A stretch of DNA of 64,000 nt from Hysterangium stoloniferum (lineage: Eukaryota; Basidiomycota; Agaricomycetes; Hysterangiales; Hysterangiaceae), in the NCBI GenBank assembly GCA_015178975.1, contig WHVD01000080.1, positions 186,001-250,000 of the forward strand, written 5' to 3'. Below, one piece after another: positions 23,257 to 34,047 of this stretch. How positions within the stretch are numbered: the stretch's first letter is position 1; every line of letters begins with the position of its first letter. Both the position numbers and the translations under genes were made by a program. Under the pieces are notes generated by a model. That model made no database searches and was not told where the DNA came from. It saw only the letters and a list, made by a program, of their open reading frames with translations.

Positions 23257-24833
23257 TTAAATGTTGAACAGCGCCTTGTACGCCCTCAGAAGTGCCAGAG
23301 CATTTCTGAGGTCAGTGCTGCTTAACCACGAATCCTCTTCGGGTCCATAACCTTTCCAGCGCACCCTAAATAGCAGACGATTTCGCTGTTTCCTATGTCC
23401 AACAATAGCTTCGACTTCATATTCTTCATGATCTGATTTCAACTCTCTTAGGTTCTCAAGTTGGGGTCTCGGACCTAGCTTGGAAGGAGAGGGTTGATAT
23501 TTCCGCAGATGATCCCGATTAATGACTGGATGCATCGGATACTCCGGGGGGATCTTAAGCCTAAATACTTGAGAGTTCAATTTCTCAAGGACCTCGAATG
23601 GTCCAATCCGTCTTTGTATTAGTTTCTTCCCCATTCCCTTGACTTCCACCAGTTCGAGGGAGTGGGGGTTCACCAATACAAAGTCTCCCTCAGAGATATC
23701 TTCTACAGGTCTTTGCTTCTTGTTATACGCTTGTGCTTGAATCTCTTGGGCTCGAGCGATTGAATCCCGTGCCATCTGCCGATGATTTTCTAGCTCGAGG
23801 ATCCATTGGTCAGCCATAGGGCTGTCTGATAGTTCTCTAGGAACTAGGGGTTCGTCACCTCCTAGGACTCGAGACATTCCTCTTGGAAGGTATCCCATTA
23901 ATAAGAAGGCCGGGGCGTAGTTTGTGGAACTGTGAACAGTCGAGTTGTATGCGTCAACAACTACCTCAATCCACTGGGACCAGCTTTCCTTAGCAGAAGC
24001 ACAATAGGCTCGAAGCATCTGTTCTATGGTCGCATTCATATTCTCCGTTTGCCCATCCGTTTGAGGATGATCAGCCGAAGATACCACAAGGGTGGCACCA
24101 TAGATCTTACAGACTTCCTGCCAAAACCTGCAGGTCCATCTCTTATCCCAGTCACAGATTATTCGAGAGGGCAGTCCGAAGGGGCTTGCCACCTGTTTGA
24201 CAAATATTCGTGTGAATCCTTCAGCTGTAAGGTTCGAAAAGGTAGGTATTGTAATAGCGTAACGCGTCAATTTATCAACGGCGACGAAGACTGCGGAATA
24301 CGAATCCTTTCCTGAGTCGGGTAGTCCAGTGATTAAGTCCATAGAAACTACCTCGAATTGCCTAAAAGGTACGTCAGCCGGTCTGAGGGCTCCTTGACGA
24401 GCGGTGCGATCGACTTTGGTTTTTTGGCAGATGTCACAGGTATGCGCGTACGACACGCAATCTTGTAGCATTCTTGGCCAAAAGAACCGGTCTTTCATCA
24501 GGTTGAACAACTGCTGGCCTCCGGCGTGTGCTCCCTCAAAAGGGTTATCATGTACCAACCTTAAAATCGAGTTAATCATAGTTCTGGGTACACAGACTCG
24601 ACATTTCCAGTCCAAGTCGCGAAAGTACAGGAGTCGGTTTGCTCCCACGAAGTAGTGAGAAGGAGTAACAACCGCATTGGGTGAAGGGGTATCTAGAGCG
24701 TAGAGATTCCTGAAAATGGGGTCCTTTGAATAACCCTCTAGAAATTTCTTTATATATCCCTCCTCGATGCTGATGAGTAGCTGAGGATGACGCAGTGCGA
24801 AGTCAGACTTGTCTTCCTGGTCGTTCCTTATTG

Positions 24834-25084
24834 TGTTAAAGGCATAGAAAAGAATTGACCCAGCCTGGGATTGAACCAAGGACCTCCTGGCTTTATATGC
24901 AGGTGCTCTTAACCACTGAGCTACTGGACCTATAGTCTAGTATTATATGATGGATTATATATACATATATATATGGACTTATGATGCCAACTTGTGCTCT
25001 TATAACAGTTTATATAACTGATGGCAAACCTGGGTCTTATAACAGTCTGTCACATATAGATATTGTATTTTCCCATTTCTAACA
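24834..25084 (-). mobile_element. Solo tTRIM LTR
   Basis: 251 bases, flanked by TATTG at 24829-24833 and 25085-25089, inside the Gypsy-1 copy 2 pol. Minus-strand tRNA-like unit at 24856-24930. Confidence 0.95.
24856..24930 (-). tRNA. tRNA-like unit in tTRIM LTR
   Basis: 75 bases, same cloverleaf as 30372-30446, with intact A and B boxes. Confidence 0.6.
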
Positions 25085-25171
25085 TATTGCGTTATGAGAA
25101 TCCCATTCTGACTGTTGGACCTTTTGAGTTACTCTGAAAGGTTCCATAGAATCGAGTATGGTAGAGAAGAC

Positions 25172-25476
25172 TGTTAGAGTATGATATTACAGCTCTTACA
25201 TAGTCTATGATGTTCCCTATATTTTTCTGATATTTGTAGTATTTTTCCCAGCACTGTAGGTGCAGTATTGAGTGAGTTACCTAGTAAGGTAACTGATGTG
25301 TAGGTGCTTAGGTAAGCACCCTGTAGTATACTCCGCTGTGGGTGTGGGAAAGTCTCCTTAGTGTTTACTTTCCTCACACTCACAGGTATGTAGTTATTTC
25401 ACAGTTGAATACATTAAGTGTTTACTTTCCTCACACTCACAGGGTGTTTGTCAAGAGTTATTCAACTGTTTCAACA
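25172..25476 (+). mobile_element. Solo LTR, Copia-1 family
   Basis: 305 bases, TGTTAGAGTATGATATTAC...CTGTTTCAACA, flanked by AAGAC at 25167-25171 and 25477-25481. Nearly identical to the LTRs of the full Copia-1. Confidence 0.95.
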
Positions 25477-25610
25477 AAGACCGCCTTCTTAGCGGGTTCG
25501 TCCTTCCATAGTTTTTCCTCAGTACTCTTGTCCAGAGAGGTCGAGGTGATAGCCTGCAAGTCATCTCTAATAGGGCTCACGAAGGCTGGTACCCGAGGGA
25601 GTCTGGACAG

Positions 25611-25863
25611 TGTTAGAAATGGGAAAAATACAATATCTATATGTGACAGACTGTTATAAGACCCAGGCTTGCCATCAGTTATATAAACTGTTATAAGAGC
25701 ACAAGTTGGCATCATAAGTCCTTGTATATATGTATATATAATCCATCATATAATACTAGACCATAGGTCCAGTAGCTCAGTGGTTAAGAGCACCTGCATA
25801 TAAAGCCAGGATGGTCCTTGGTTCAATCCCAGGCTGGGTCAATTCTTTTCTATGCCTTTAACA
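25611..25863 (+). mobile_element. Solo tTRIM LTR
   Basis: 253 bases, TGTTAGAAATGGG...CCTTTAACA, flanked by GACAG at 25606-25610 and 25864-25868. tRNA-like unit at 25766-25841. Confidence 0.96.
25766..25841 (+). tRNA. tRNA-like unit in tTRIM LTR
   Basis: 76 bases, one base longer than the other copies in the variable region; A and B boxes intact, followed by TTTT at 25847-25850. Confidence 0.58.
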
Positions 25864-27252
25864 GACAGTGGATCCACATTGCTGTGAACTCTCCCTGCTC
25901 GATGCAAAATCTCGAGACCTGGAAATGCAGCGTATATCGCCCCCCATGCGGCTAGTCGATGATTAGTGTTCTCATAAGATCTAGCCCATTGCAGAGCTGC
26001 ATGGTCCGTAATGAGCAGAACATGTTCACCTTCAATGAAAGGTTGAAAGTGGACTAGTCCCTCCTTTGCTGCTAACGCTTCCCGTTCAGTAGCAGAATAG
26101 TTACGCTCAGCACTTTTCAGTGTGCGACTCCAATATGCAATGACTCGTTCAACAGTAACTTCGGTCGCCTCAAAAGTGGGTCCCCACGAATCCGACCACT
26201 CAATCTCGGGCTGTTTGGTTTTGTACCGATGAACAAAGGATGGCACATCCTGCGCACGGTCAAAAGCCAACTTGGCTTGGGCATAGATTTTAGTATCCAC
26301 TAAGTCTCCTAAAGCCATCTTCTGGACTTGTTGGAGGCAACAACCCAAGGCAAAATCCGAAGCATCCGTATACAATCGGTAGGGCATCCCACTAACTGGA
26401 TGTCCCAGCACTGGAGCTGATCCTAATGTGGTTTTAACATCCTCATAAGCTCGGATATGTTCAGCAGTCCACGTCCAGTGTGTTCCCTTTTTTAGGAGCG
26501 AGAATAAAGGGGACACCATCCATGAATAGAATGGTATATACGCTGAAAAGTAAAGGACCATTCCAAGGAACCGTTGTAGGTCAGAAACCTTAGTGGGTGG
26601 GGCCAGTTCCAATATAGCGTGAACTTTTTCTTGGTGGGTTGAAAAACCCAACCTGGATACTTTATGACCCAATAACAATATCGAATTATATCCGATAAAA
26701 CATTTCTTGGGAGAGAGAGAGTGATACCGGCCGAAGCGATAGCGCCAAGCACCTGATTCAGGTGAAGCAAATGATCCCAGTTCTTAGAGAATATGACTAT
26801 GTCATCGATGTAGACTAAACAAAAAATCCACAAGTAGGGTGCTAAAACTGTTTGCATGATGCGCTGAAATGTGGAGGGGCCGTTTCTGAGCCTGAATGGC
26901 ATCCTTTTAAATTGCCACAGCCCTCTATGGGATCTAAAGGCTGTTTTGGGCTTATCGTCCTCCAACATTTCTAATTGAGTAAACCCGGCTAGTGCATCAA
27001 AAGAAGAAAGAACATTTGACCCCGACAGCGCCTGCATGATCTCCGATTGACATGGTAAAGGGAATTCGTCTGGAACAGTGAGATGATTAAGTTTCCGATA
27101 GTCGATGACCACCCGCGGTTTACCATTGCGATATACTACAAAGGCTGGCACTCCCCAGGGGCTTTTAGATGGCTCAATGACACCCTGTTCGAACCAGGTA
27201 TCCATTTGCTCATCCATAACTCTCCTATTGGCAGGGGACGAAGGGAACATAG

Positions 27253-27593
27253 TGTTAAAAGTGACCTGTGACTTACTGTGACACGTGACACACACAAGTC
27301 TGAGGAAAGTTGTTACTATACAGGTCACTAACTACAAGCTTATATATGTTATACATCAGTAGGCTTGTCAGCTGTCATAAGTGACAGCTGATTGACAGCT
27401 TGAATGGAAACTGACAGCTGATTGACAGCTGGAATACAAAGTGACAGCTGATTGACAGCTGGAATACAAAGTGACAGCTGATTGACAGCTGTCATGGGAA
27501 ATGAACTGGGAATACCCTGGAACATGCTGGAAGCTTCTAGAAGCTTCTAGAAGGTTCCAGAAGGTTTTGGAGACAGTGGAGGCAGTTTTAACA
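27253..27593 (-). mobile_element. Solo LTR, Copia-2 family
   Basis: 341 bases, TGTTAAAAGTGACC...CAGTTTTAACA, flanked by CATAG at 27248-27252 and 27594-27598. The empty site is visible in Gypsy-1 copy 1 (GAACATAGGCATGG near 14930). Carries an array of CAGCTG words. Confidence 0.96.
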
Positions 27594-27901
27594 CATAGGC
27601 ATGGATATGGGCTGGGCTCCCTCTTTCAAGGGGACAGGGACTCTACATTCCACTTGACCTAACCGTCCGTCGACTCCGAAAGCCTTAATGTTCTCAGTCA
27701 AAACTGATCTGAGACATGGCAGGACCTCCGTTGGTATATCCGGTCCCAAATTGACTAACTTGTGAAGATCCTCTGAGGCAAATTTCTCATTATCAGCCAC
27801 TGCAGCCATCTTAGGACCAGGCGGTTCGAAATCGTCCGCAATCTCTGGTTCAACAGGTGGCTTAGGCCTCTCTGAGGCGACTTGACGGTCCTCCTCAAGT
27901 T

Positions 27902-28196
27902 TGTTAGAGAGTATGATGATTACGATTAGTATTAAATCATACCTCGTATTGAGAATGTATTTTTCCGGTCTGGTTCACATGTGATTAGCTATATTTAGTT
28001 TAGTGTTCCCTTAGTTTCAAACCAAGTGCACAGACCATGTAGCTTAGTATATAGTTACATCCAGATGAGAGTAGGACCTCATCTGGAAACCTAGCTATAT
28101 CACCAGTTTACTTCTACCCGCTCAGTCCTTAGTGGCATTCGCTCCAAGTGCTGAGAGTCATCACACTGTGATCCCCCAGGCTTGCAGATCCTAACA
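27902..28196. mobile_element. Solo LTR, copia-like, single copy in window
   Basis: TGTTAGAGAGTATGATG...GATCCTAACA, 295 bases, flanked by AAGTT at 27897-27901 and 28197-28201. The first bases resemble the Copia-1 LTR but the rest does not. Inside is the hairpin CCAGATGAG-AGTAGGAC-CTCATCTGG (28051-28076). Family not otherwise seen. Confidence 0.9.
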
Positions 28197-28201
28197 AAGT
28201 T

Positions 28202-29072
28202 GAGAGAGACTTTCGATAAGGTGTGCGATCTTGGTCGCGCCTGCTACCATTAAACCTTTCTCCTCGAGTGACCTGGGCTTGTGAGCCCAACGAGCGGGGT
28301 CATGAATTATCCCTATTGTCTCTCCTCGTCGGATAGTCTTAGGGGTTAGCGATGGATTGGCTAAAGGTACTGCCGCACTATTCCTTGAAATTGCCGTGAT
28401 TGGTGTGGCTAATATCGAACTGTCCTCGTTTTGCAATACAATTCCTTCAACAATCCATTCATCGCCCTCTAGATCTTCAACAAAAATAGGCACTAGTCTG
28501 GCTGACTCTGGATCGATAGTGCAATCCTCCAAGGCTCACGCGACTCTTTCAGTACGCACACCTTTATCGGGGAGAGGTAAGTTTGGATTGCTCCTTCTCA
28601 TGCTTCCTGAAAGGGGCCTTATTGACGGTGAAGGTCAAAGGTTGAGGTTCCTTAGAAGAACTGGCTGGAATAAAACCCTGTCGTCCTGGGAGAATAAGTC
28701 TAGATCCCAACGGGTGATCTCTTAGAGTACCAATTTCATAATTAATATGGAAGTCTTCTCCTAAAAGAATTGGCACCGTCATTCCTCTAACGACATAAGT
28801 TTCTGCCGCGAACTTCAGTAACGTTCCACTGTCGTCCTCCAGGTAAATAGGAATATTAACATATCCGATAACCTTAGCGTTACCCGTGAGCTGGATTAGG
28901 CATAACTTGAGTCCTTGTTTCAACTTATATATGCCCTGCAGCTCCTTGTAGAATTCCTCCGATATAAGGGAAAGATCCGCTCCCGTGTCCATTCGAATTT
29001 TAACGTGTTTGGGTGAATCGGGAGTTCCTACATGACCGAAAACATGGAGCGCTGCAACTCCTATGCTAGAGT
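28202..29072 (-). pseudogene. Gypsy-1 protease region, copy 2 (fossil)
   Basis: On the minus strand the region MDTGADLSLISEEFYKEL (start near 28992) has the DTGAD aspartic protease signature and is followed by ILLGEDFHINYEIGTLRD. It matches 52810-53393 in Gypsy-2. Its upstream part continues beyond the Copia-1 insertion at 34353, where the adjacent codons lie. Confidence 0.82.
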
Positions 29073-29377
29073 TGTTGAAACAGTTGAATAACTCTTGACA
29101 AACACCCTGTGAGTGTGAGGAAAGTAAACACTTAATGTATTCAACTGTGAAATAACTACATACCTGTGAGTGTGAGGAAAGTAAACACTAAGGAGACTTT
29201 CCCACACCCACAGCGGAGTATACTACAGGGTGCTTACCTAAGCACCTACACATCAGTTACCTTACTAGGTAACTCACTCAATACTGCACCTACAGTGCTG
29301 GGAAAAATACTACAAATATCAGAAAAATATAGGGAACATTATAGACTATGTAAGAGCTGTAATATCATACTCTAACA
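29073..29377 (-). repeat. 3' LTR of Copia-1
   Basis: 305 bases with two partial tandem copies of a 57-base unit around TGTGAGTGTGAGGAAAGTAA, and the inverted repeat GTTACCT-TACT-AGGTAAC. Confidence 0.95.
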
Positions 29378-29398
29378 CTCCCACCTGATGAGACAGCT

Positions 29399-30212
29399 CT
29401 ATGCTAGTCCCAGTAGTTTTTGTAAGTATTCTACCTTTGGCTTAGCCAATGGTTTTGTCAATAAATCAGCAGGCATCTCTGAAGTAGGGAGATGAACAAC
29501 TTTGATCTTCCCACTATCAACTTCCTGCCTTAACCAATATGTTCTCAAATCCAGATGCTTCATATGGCCATGATGTTCAGGATCTCTGGCAACTGCAATA
29601 GAAGATTGGTTGTCAAGATACAAAGTGGATGCAGTCTTTTGAGGATATCCCAATTCCTCAAATAAGTTTCGCAACCATAGCACTTCCTGACCAGCTGACA
29701 CTGCTGCAATATACTCTGCTTCAGTAGTAGAGAGAGTTACAATAGTCTGGAGTTTGCTCTGCCAGCTAATGGCTCCAGTACCCATCTTAACCACATATGC
29801 ACCAGTAGATTTTCCAGTTGACTTATCACCTCCATGGTCAGCATCTGAATAAGACACAAACAATTCCCTGTCATTACTAGGGCCAAAGGTCAAGCCCAAG
29901 TCAAGGGTGCCTTTGAGATATCGAAAGAGATGTTGTACTGCTAGCCAATGAGCCTTTCCTGGATTGTGATTAAATCTGGCTAATACTCCAACAGTATAGG
30001 CAATGTCTGGACGAGTGGCAACAGCCAAATACATAAGAGAACCAACAGCATGGATGTATGGAATGTCCTTCATGTATGCAATCTCTTCAGGAGACACTGG
30101 AGCCTGGTCTTTACTCAATTTTGAGTTAGGTATCATAGGTGTACCAATGGGATTGCAGTCAGCAAGACCATAACGCTGTAACATGTCCAAGATGTATTGA
30201 CGCTGTGATAGA
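29399..30212 (-). pseudogene. Copia-1 RNase H region (fossil)
   Basis: Read on the minus strand: SLMYLAVATRPDIAYTVGVLARF, YSDADHGGDKSTGKSTGAYV, LSTTEAEYIAAVSAGQEVLW, LYLDNQSSIAVARDPEHH and a C-terminal LLTKPLAKPKVEYLQKLLGL. These are the standard blocks of the Ty1/copia RNase H, with D-E-D catalytic residues visible. The open frame is long and ends just before the 3' LTR. Upstream it joins the RT part across a tTRIM insertion. Confidence 0.88.
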
Positions 30213-30371
30213 GTAATTGTTAGAAATGGGAAAATACAATATCTATATGTGACAGACTGTTATAAGACCCAGGTTTGCCATCAGTTATATAAACTGTTAT
30301 AAGAGCACAAGTTGGCATCACAAGTCCTTATATATATGTATATATAATCCATCATATAATACTAGACTATA

Positions 30372-30446
30372 GGTCCAGTAGCTCAGTGGTTAAGAGCACC
30401 TGCATATAAAGCCAGGAGGTCCTTGGTTCAATCCCAGGCTGGGTCA
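30372..30446 (+). tRNA. tRNA-like unit, tTRIM 1 left LTR (type copy)
   Basis: Acceptor stem GGTCCAG pairs with CTGGGTC (two wobbles) and the discriminator base is A. The D stem GCTC/GAGC encloses AGTGGTTAA. The anticodon arm CCTGC-ATATAAA-GCCAGG has one bulged base. The T arm is CTTGG-TTCAATC-CCAGG. The A box TAGCTCAGTGG fits TRGYNNANNNG and the B box GGTTCAATCCC fits GWTCRANNC. A TTTT run follows 5 bases later, as a pol III stop. Isotype is uncertain. No introns or CCA encoded. It is probably derived from a real tRNA; aminoacylation cannot be judged. Confidence 0.7.
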
Positions 30447-30688
30447 ATTCTTTTCTATGCCTTTAACAGGTTATGGGCCCCGTGAGCTTGGTGCGCTGCA
30501 TAGGGTATAGACTAGATATTGATTTCAGGGGAAGTGTTAGAAATGGGAAAATACAATATCTATATGTGACAGACTGTTATAAGACCCAGGTTTGCCATCA
30601 GTTATATAAACTGTTATAAGAGCACAAGTTGGCAACATAAGTCCTTATATATATGTATATATAATCCATCATATAATACTAGACTATA

Positions 30689-30763
30689 GGTCCAGTAGCT
30701 CAGTGGTTAAGAGCACCTGCATATAAAGCCAGGAGGTCCTTGGTTCAATCCCAGGCTGGGTCA
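30689..30763 (+). tRNA. tRNA-like unit, tTRIM 1 right LTR
   Basis: Same 75-base cloverleaf with A box, B box and TTTT stop as in the left LTR, at the same offset (154 bases from the LTR start). Confidence 0.68.
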
Positions 30764-30790
30764 ATTCTTTTCTATGCCTTTAACAGTAAT

Positions 30791-31800
30791 AGTACGCTTT
30801 GTCCTGTCTCTTTCAATGCCAACACCTAACAAGTAAGAAGTAGGACCAAGATCATGCAATTTGAAGTGGCTCTTTAGATCATCTTTGAGCTTTTTGATAG
30901 CCTCCTTGGATTTAGATGCAATAGTCATGTCATCTACAAATACTGGTATAATGACTTTGACATCACCCTTTTGGAAGACCCAAATGCTATGATCGCATAG
31001 CACTTGTTTGAAACCCAAACTGAGCAGGACAGCATTCAACTTCTTGTGCCAGATACGAGGTGACTGGCGTAAACCATATAGTCCTTTCAGAAGAAGTAAG
31101 AACTCATCACGAGCACCTTGGTGAAAACCTTCAGGCTGCTGCAAGTATACTTCCTCTTCAAGTTCACCATTCAAGAATGCAGAGGAGATATCTACACTCT
31201 CAAGTTCCATGTCCTCCAGTGCAGCCAATGCTAGGATAGCACGCAAAGTGGCCCATTTGGCAGTAGGAGCAAAGGTATCAGTGAAGTCAAACCCTGGTCG
31301 TTGTGCATAGCCTTTTGCAACAAGACGAGCTTTGAACTTGTCAATTGACCCATCCTTCTTACGCTTGATCACAAACACCCAACGAGAGCCAATAGCTTTA
31401 CGACCCTCAGGTAGTTTAGCAAGGCGAAAAGTGCCATTTTCAAGCAGGGATTGCATTTCTGCATATGCAGCGTCATACCACTTGTCAGCATCAGGACTTT
31501 GTAAGGCCTCTTTGAGAGTTCTCGGTGCATCATCATGAGCACTGGCCTTGTAGGCAAACTCAAAGGCTTCATCCACACCAATGTAAAGATCTCCCTCACT
31601 GGCAGCTAGGGCTTCTTCCTCAGACTCAACTGGAGGAGGAGAATGTAGTGGAGAATCCTCTGCCTCATCACTGGACTCAACTACAGGAGTAGATTCTCTA
31701 TAGTTGTGGATGTGAGCAGGGTCAACTTGCCAGAAACACTTAGGAGGAACTCTGTTTCTGGTTACTTGTGAGATGGGGAACATGGAGAACCCTTTCAAAC
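30791..31800 (-). pseudogene. Copia-1 reverse transcriptase (fossil)
   Basis: Read on the minus strand: an acidic linker, then KALQSPDADKWYDAAYAEM, GSRWVFVIKRKKDGSIDKFK, ARLVAKGYAQRPGFDFTDTF, SVDISSAFLNGELEEEVYLQ, LLKGLYGLRQSPRIWHKKL and the catalytic FVDDMTIASKS box near 30930. These are the ordered blocks of copia RT (RVT_2). The reading frame is long. A tTRIM interrupts it at its 3' side. Confidence 0.88.
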
Positions 31801-32713
31801 TCTATTATTACATTTCCATTCCCTTTAGGCTTAAACCGCACTGCTCCTATCCCTGCAGACATAACTATTTGTCCATTTGCAACTTGGATAGGTGTTTGAA
31901 ACGGGGTATAACTTGAAAACCAATGACGATGGGGAGTCATGTGCGAAGAAGCACCTGTGTCAGCAGTCCAGTCAGAACTAGCATTGACAAGGAGAGCACA
32001 AGATGGATCGGTAGAGTCAGGGGTAGAAACACTTGCATTTCCAGCACTCTCTGGTTTCTTCTCCTCTGATACCTTGTCAGACGCATTAGCTTTGTCAGCC
32101 TTAGCAGTCTTTCTTTCTTTATACTCCTTTTTCTTCTGCTCAACTTTGGCCTTTGCCTGTTTCTGTGCATTTGCATACTCGTAACAATTGTCTTGGGTGT
32201 GGGTGGAACCATTGCAGAATGTGCAAGGAACTTTACCAGAAGTGTTGGAAGTCTTTGACACAATTTTGTTCGCCGTCTCTAAACTTCTGGCAGACTGCAA
32301 ACTCTCTTGTGATGCAAAGTGAGTTTTGACATCAGAGAATGTGATAGCAGTATTCATCATTAAAGATGAAGTCCACACAGAGTCAGATTCAGGCAGAGAA
32401 CGAAGTAAAGTGAGAGCAGCAAGCTCATCATCCAGCATGGCAAGAGTGTACCCCTTTGGACGCAAGTTCTGGACACGTGCACAAACCTTGTCAACACGAC
32501 TCATTAATGAAGTTAGAGATTCATCAGGTTCCTTCCGAATATTAAAAAGGTCATTGTAGTGTTAGAAATGGGAAAATACAATATCTATATGTGACACACT
32601 GTTATAAGACCCAGGTTTGCCATCAGTTATATAAGCTGTTATAAGAGCACAAGTTGGCATCATAAGTCCTTATATATATGTATATATAATCCATCATATA
32701 ATACTAGACCATA

Positions 32714-32788
32714 GGTCCAGTAGCTCAGTGGTTAAGAGCACCTGCATATAAAGCCAGGAGGTCCTTGGTTCAATCCCAGGCTGGGTCA
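32714..32788 (+). tRNA. tRNA-like unit, tTRIM 2 left LTR
   Basis: Same 75-base cloverleaf, A and B boxes and TTTT stop as the type copy at 30372-30446. Confidence 0.68.
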
Positions 32789-33031
32789 ATTCTTTTCTAT
32801 GCCTTTAACAGGTTATGGGCCCCGTTCAGCTTCATCTGCTGCGTAGGGTATAGACTAGATATTGATTTCAGGGGAAGTGTTAGAAATGGGAAAATACAAT
32901 ATCTATATGTGACAGACTGTTATAAGACCCAGGTTTGCCATCAGTTATATAAGCTGTTATAAGAGCACAAGTTGGCATCATAAGTCCTTATATATATGTA
33001 TATATAATCCATCATATAATACTAGACTATA

Positions 33032-33106
33032 GGTCCAGTAGCTCAGTGGTTAAGAGCACCTGCATATAAAGCCAGGAGGTCCTTGGTTCAATCCCAGGCT
33101 GGGTCA
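33032..33106 (+). tRNA. tRNA-like unit, tTRIM 2 right LTR
   Basis: Same 75-base cloverleaf, A and B boxes and TTTT stop as the type copy. Confidence 0.68.
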
Positions 33107-33447
33107 ATTCTTTTCTATGCCTTTAACATGTAGGCACTAAAACGAACTGCAGGGAGTTGTTTATTATGTGCCTTGTCAATTTTAGACCACATATCATCAG
33201 GACCATCATCAATGTCAACATGGGTGCGCTGTGTAGGTCCAAGAGAGCGCCATATGATACCAGCTGCTTTATTGGAGCGCTCCAACCAGGCAGACTGTAA
33301 ACTAGTCTCACTAGGTTGTTTTTCTTTGCCAGTGGCAATAGAGAGACAGTTCTCCATACGCAAAAGACCAATTACGTCATGTCTCCAATCCTCATAATTA
33401 TTCTCTCCCAATATGACACTACGTTTGTAAGTATCACTGGATGCCAT

Positions 33448-34047
33448 GACACGTCAATATCCACCAAGAATTTAACTTAAAAAGAACTAAGTAATTGGAC
33501 TCGCAGTTGTAACACCGCCTTGCTCAACAGGGTTACCGTGATATTGCAAGGAAGGTAAAAACAAAGGCCCACTGAAGAGCACAATGCCAACAGTTCAAGT
33601 TCAATGTATCTAAAAGACCGTGTTAAAAAGGGAAAATGACGTGGCACAGACCCAGATGATACTGTGAAGTGCTTGAGGTGTGAGGGAAGAGTGTGACTGG
33701 AGAGAGAGGTGACAGGGTGTGACAGGGTGAGTCACAAGGGTGATAAAAATGAAGTTGCCCAAAAAAAGTGAAGTGAGCGACGACAAGTGATTTGGAGCGT
33801 GGGAATATATTTCCTTTTATGGACACGGGCGCCTAAATGGCGAAAAATGCACACAATTGCAGGTGTGAGATGTGAGTCCAAAAAGCAACCAAATCAGGCC
33901 AAAATCCAAGGAGATATAACCAAAATAAAATCCAAACGCAATGTAGAGTGTTTTGGACAAGTAGAAGTTGTCAGGAAAGATGTGCAAAGTGATGGATTGC
34001 GCAGATGACAACTGGATGTACCGGTTTAGAAGCCGGGGCCCATAACC
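33448..34047 (-). other. Copia-1 untranslated leader with primer site
   Basis: About 600 bases between the 5' LTR and the gag ATG, also present at 40673-41271. Holds the primer site (34036-34047) and short repeats of TGTGACAGGG near 33715-33730. No ORF of note. Likely packaging and dimer signals, by family analogy only. Confidence 0.7.

Larger units (their letters stand above)
23257..27898 (-). pseudogene. Gypsy-1 pol, copy 2: RT, RNase H, integrase, chromodomain (fossil)
   Basis: On the minus strand: RT (about 26500-27800) has SPWGVPAFVVYRNGKPRVV, LPCQSEIMQALSGSNVLSSF and the YIDDIVIFSKNW box near 26800. RNase H (25864-26520) has LYTDASDFALGCCLQQ and LITDHAALQWA. The integrase zinc-binding part (about 24430-24600) has HTCDICQKTK. 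The integrase core (about 23990-24370) has VSMDLITGLP, CDWDKRW and HPQTDGQTENMN. GPY/F lies at about 23560-23650, and the chromodomain RVRWKGYGPEEDSW at 23257-23420. Four solo LTRs split it. It is the best-preserved integrase and chromodomain of the window. A few breaks remain. Confidence 0.9.
30218..30785 (+). mobile_element. Complete tTRIM no. 1 (tRNA-bearing miniature LTR element)
   Basis: The LTRs 30218-30468 and 30535-30785 (251 bases each) differ at a couple of positions. The 66-base middle begins GGTTATGGGCCCCG (primer site, same as Copia-1) and ends AGGGGAAG (purine tract, 30527-30534). Target duplication GTAAT at 30213-30217 and 30786-30790. It codes for no protein, so it must rely on another element's enzymes; the shared primer site points to a copia element. 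It lies inside the Copia-1 RT-RNase H region. Confidence 0.96.
32560..33128 (+). mobile_element. Complete tTRIM no. 2
   Basis: The LTRs 32560-32810 and 32878-33128 differ at about two visible positions. The 67-base middle has GGTTATGGGCCC (32811-32822) and AGGGGAAG (32870-32877). Target duplication TGTAG at 32555-32559 and 33129-33133. The second Copia-1 copy shows the empty site (CATTGTAGGTACTAAAACG near 40350). Confidence 0.97.
31801..33447 (-). pseudogene. Copia-1 gag and protease region (fossil)
   Basis: The start MASSDTYKRSVILGENNYED (33447) has the typical copia gag N-terminus with a DWRHDV tryptophan motif. A CCHC knuckle C-TFC-NGSTH-TQDNC lies near 32200-32240, and the aspartic protease signature DWTADTGASSHM near 31960. 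A second copy with about 97 percent identity by eye lies at 39556-40672. tTRIM no. 2 (32560-33128) splits the gag part. Confidence 0.88.

Noticed and set aside
30372-30446. Ordinary host tRNA gene
   Set aside because: The unit lies at a fixed offset inside every tTRIM LTR and has moved with it, with target duplications at each copy. Its anticodon stem has a bulge in all copies.
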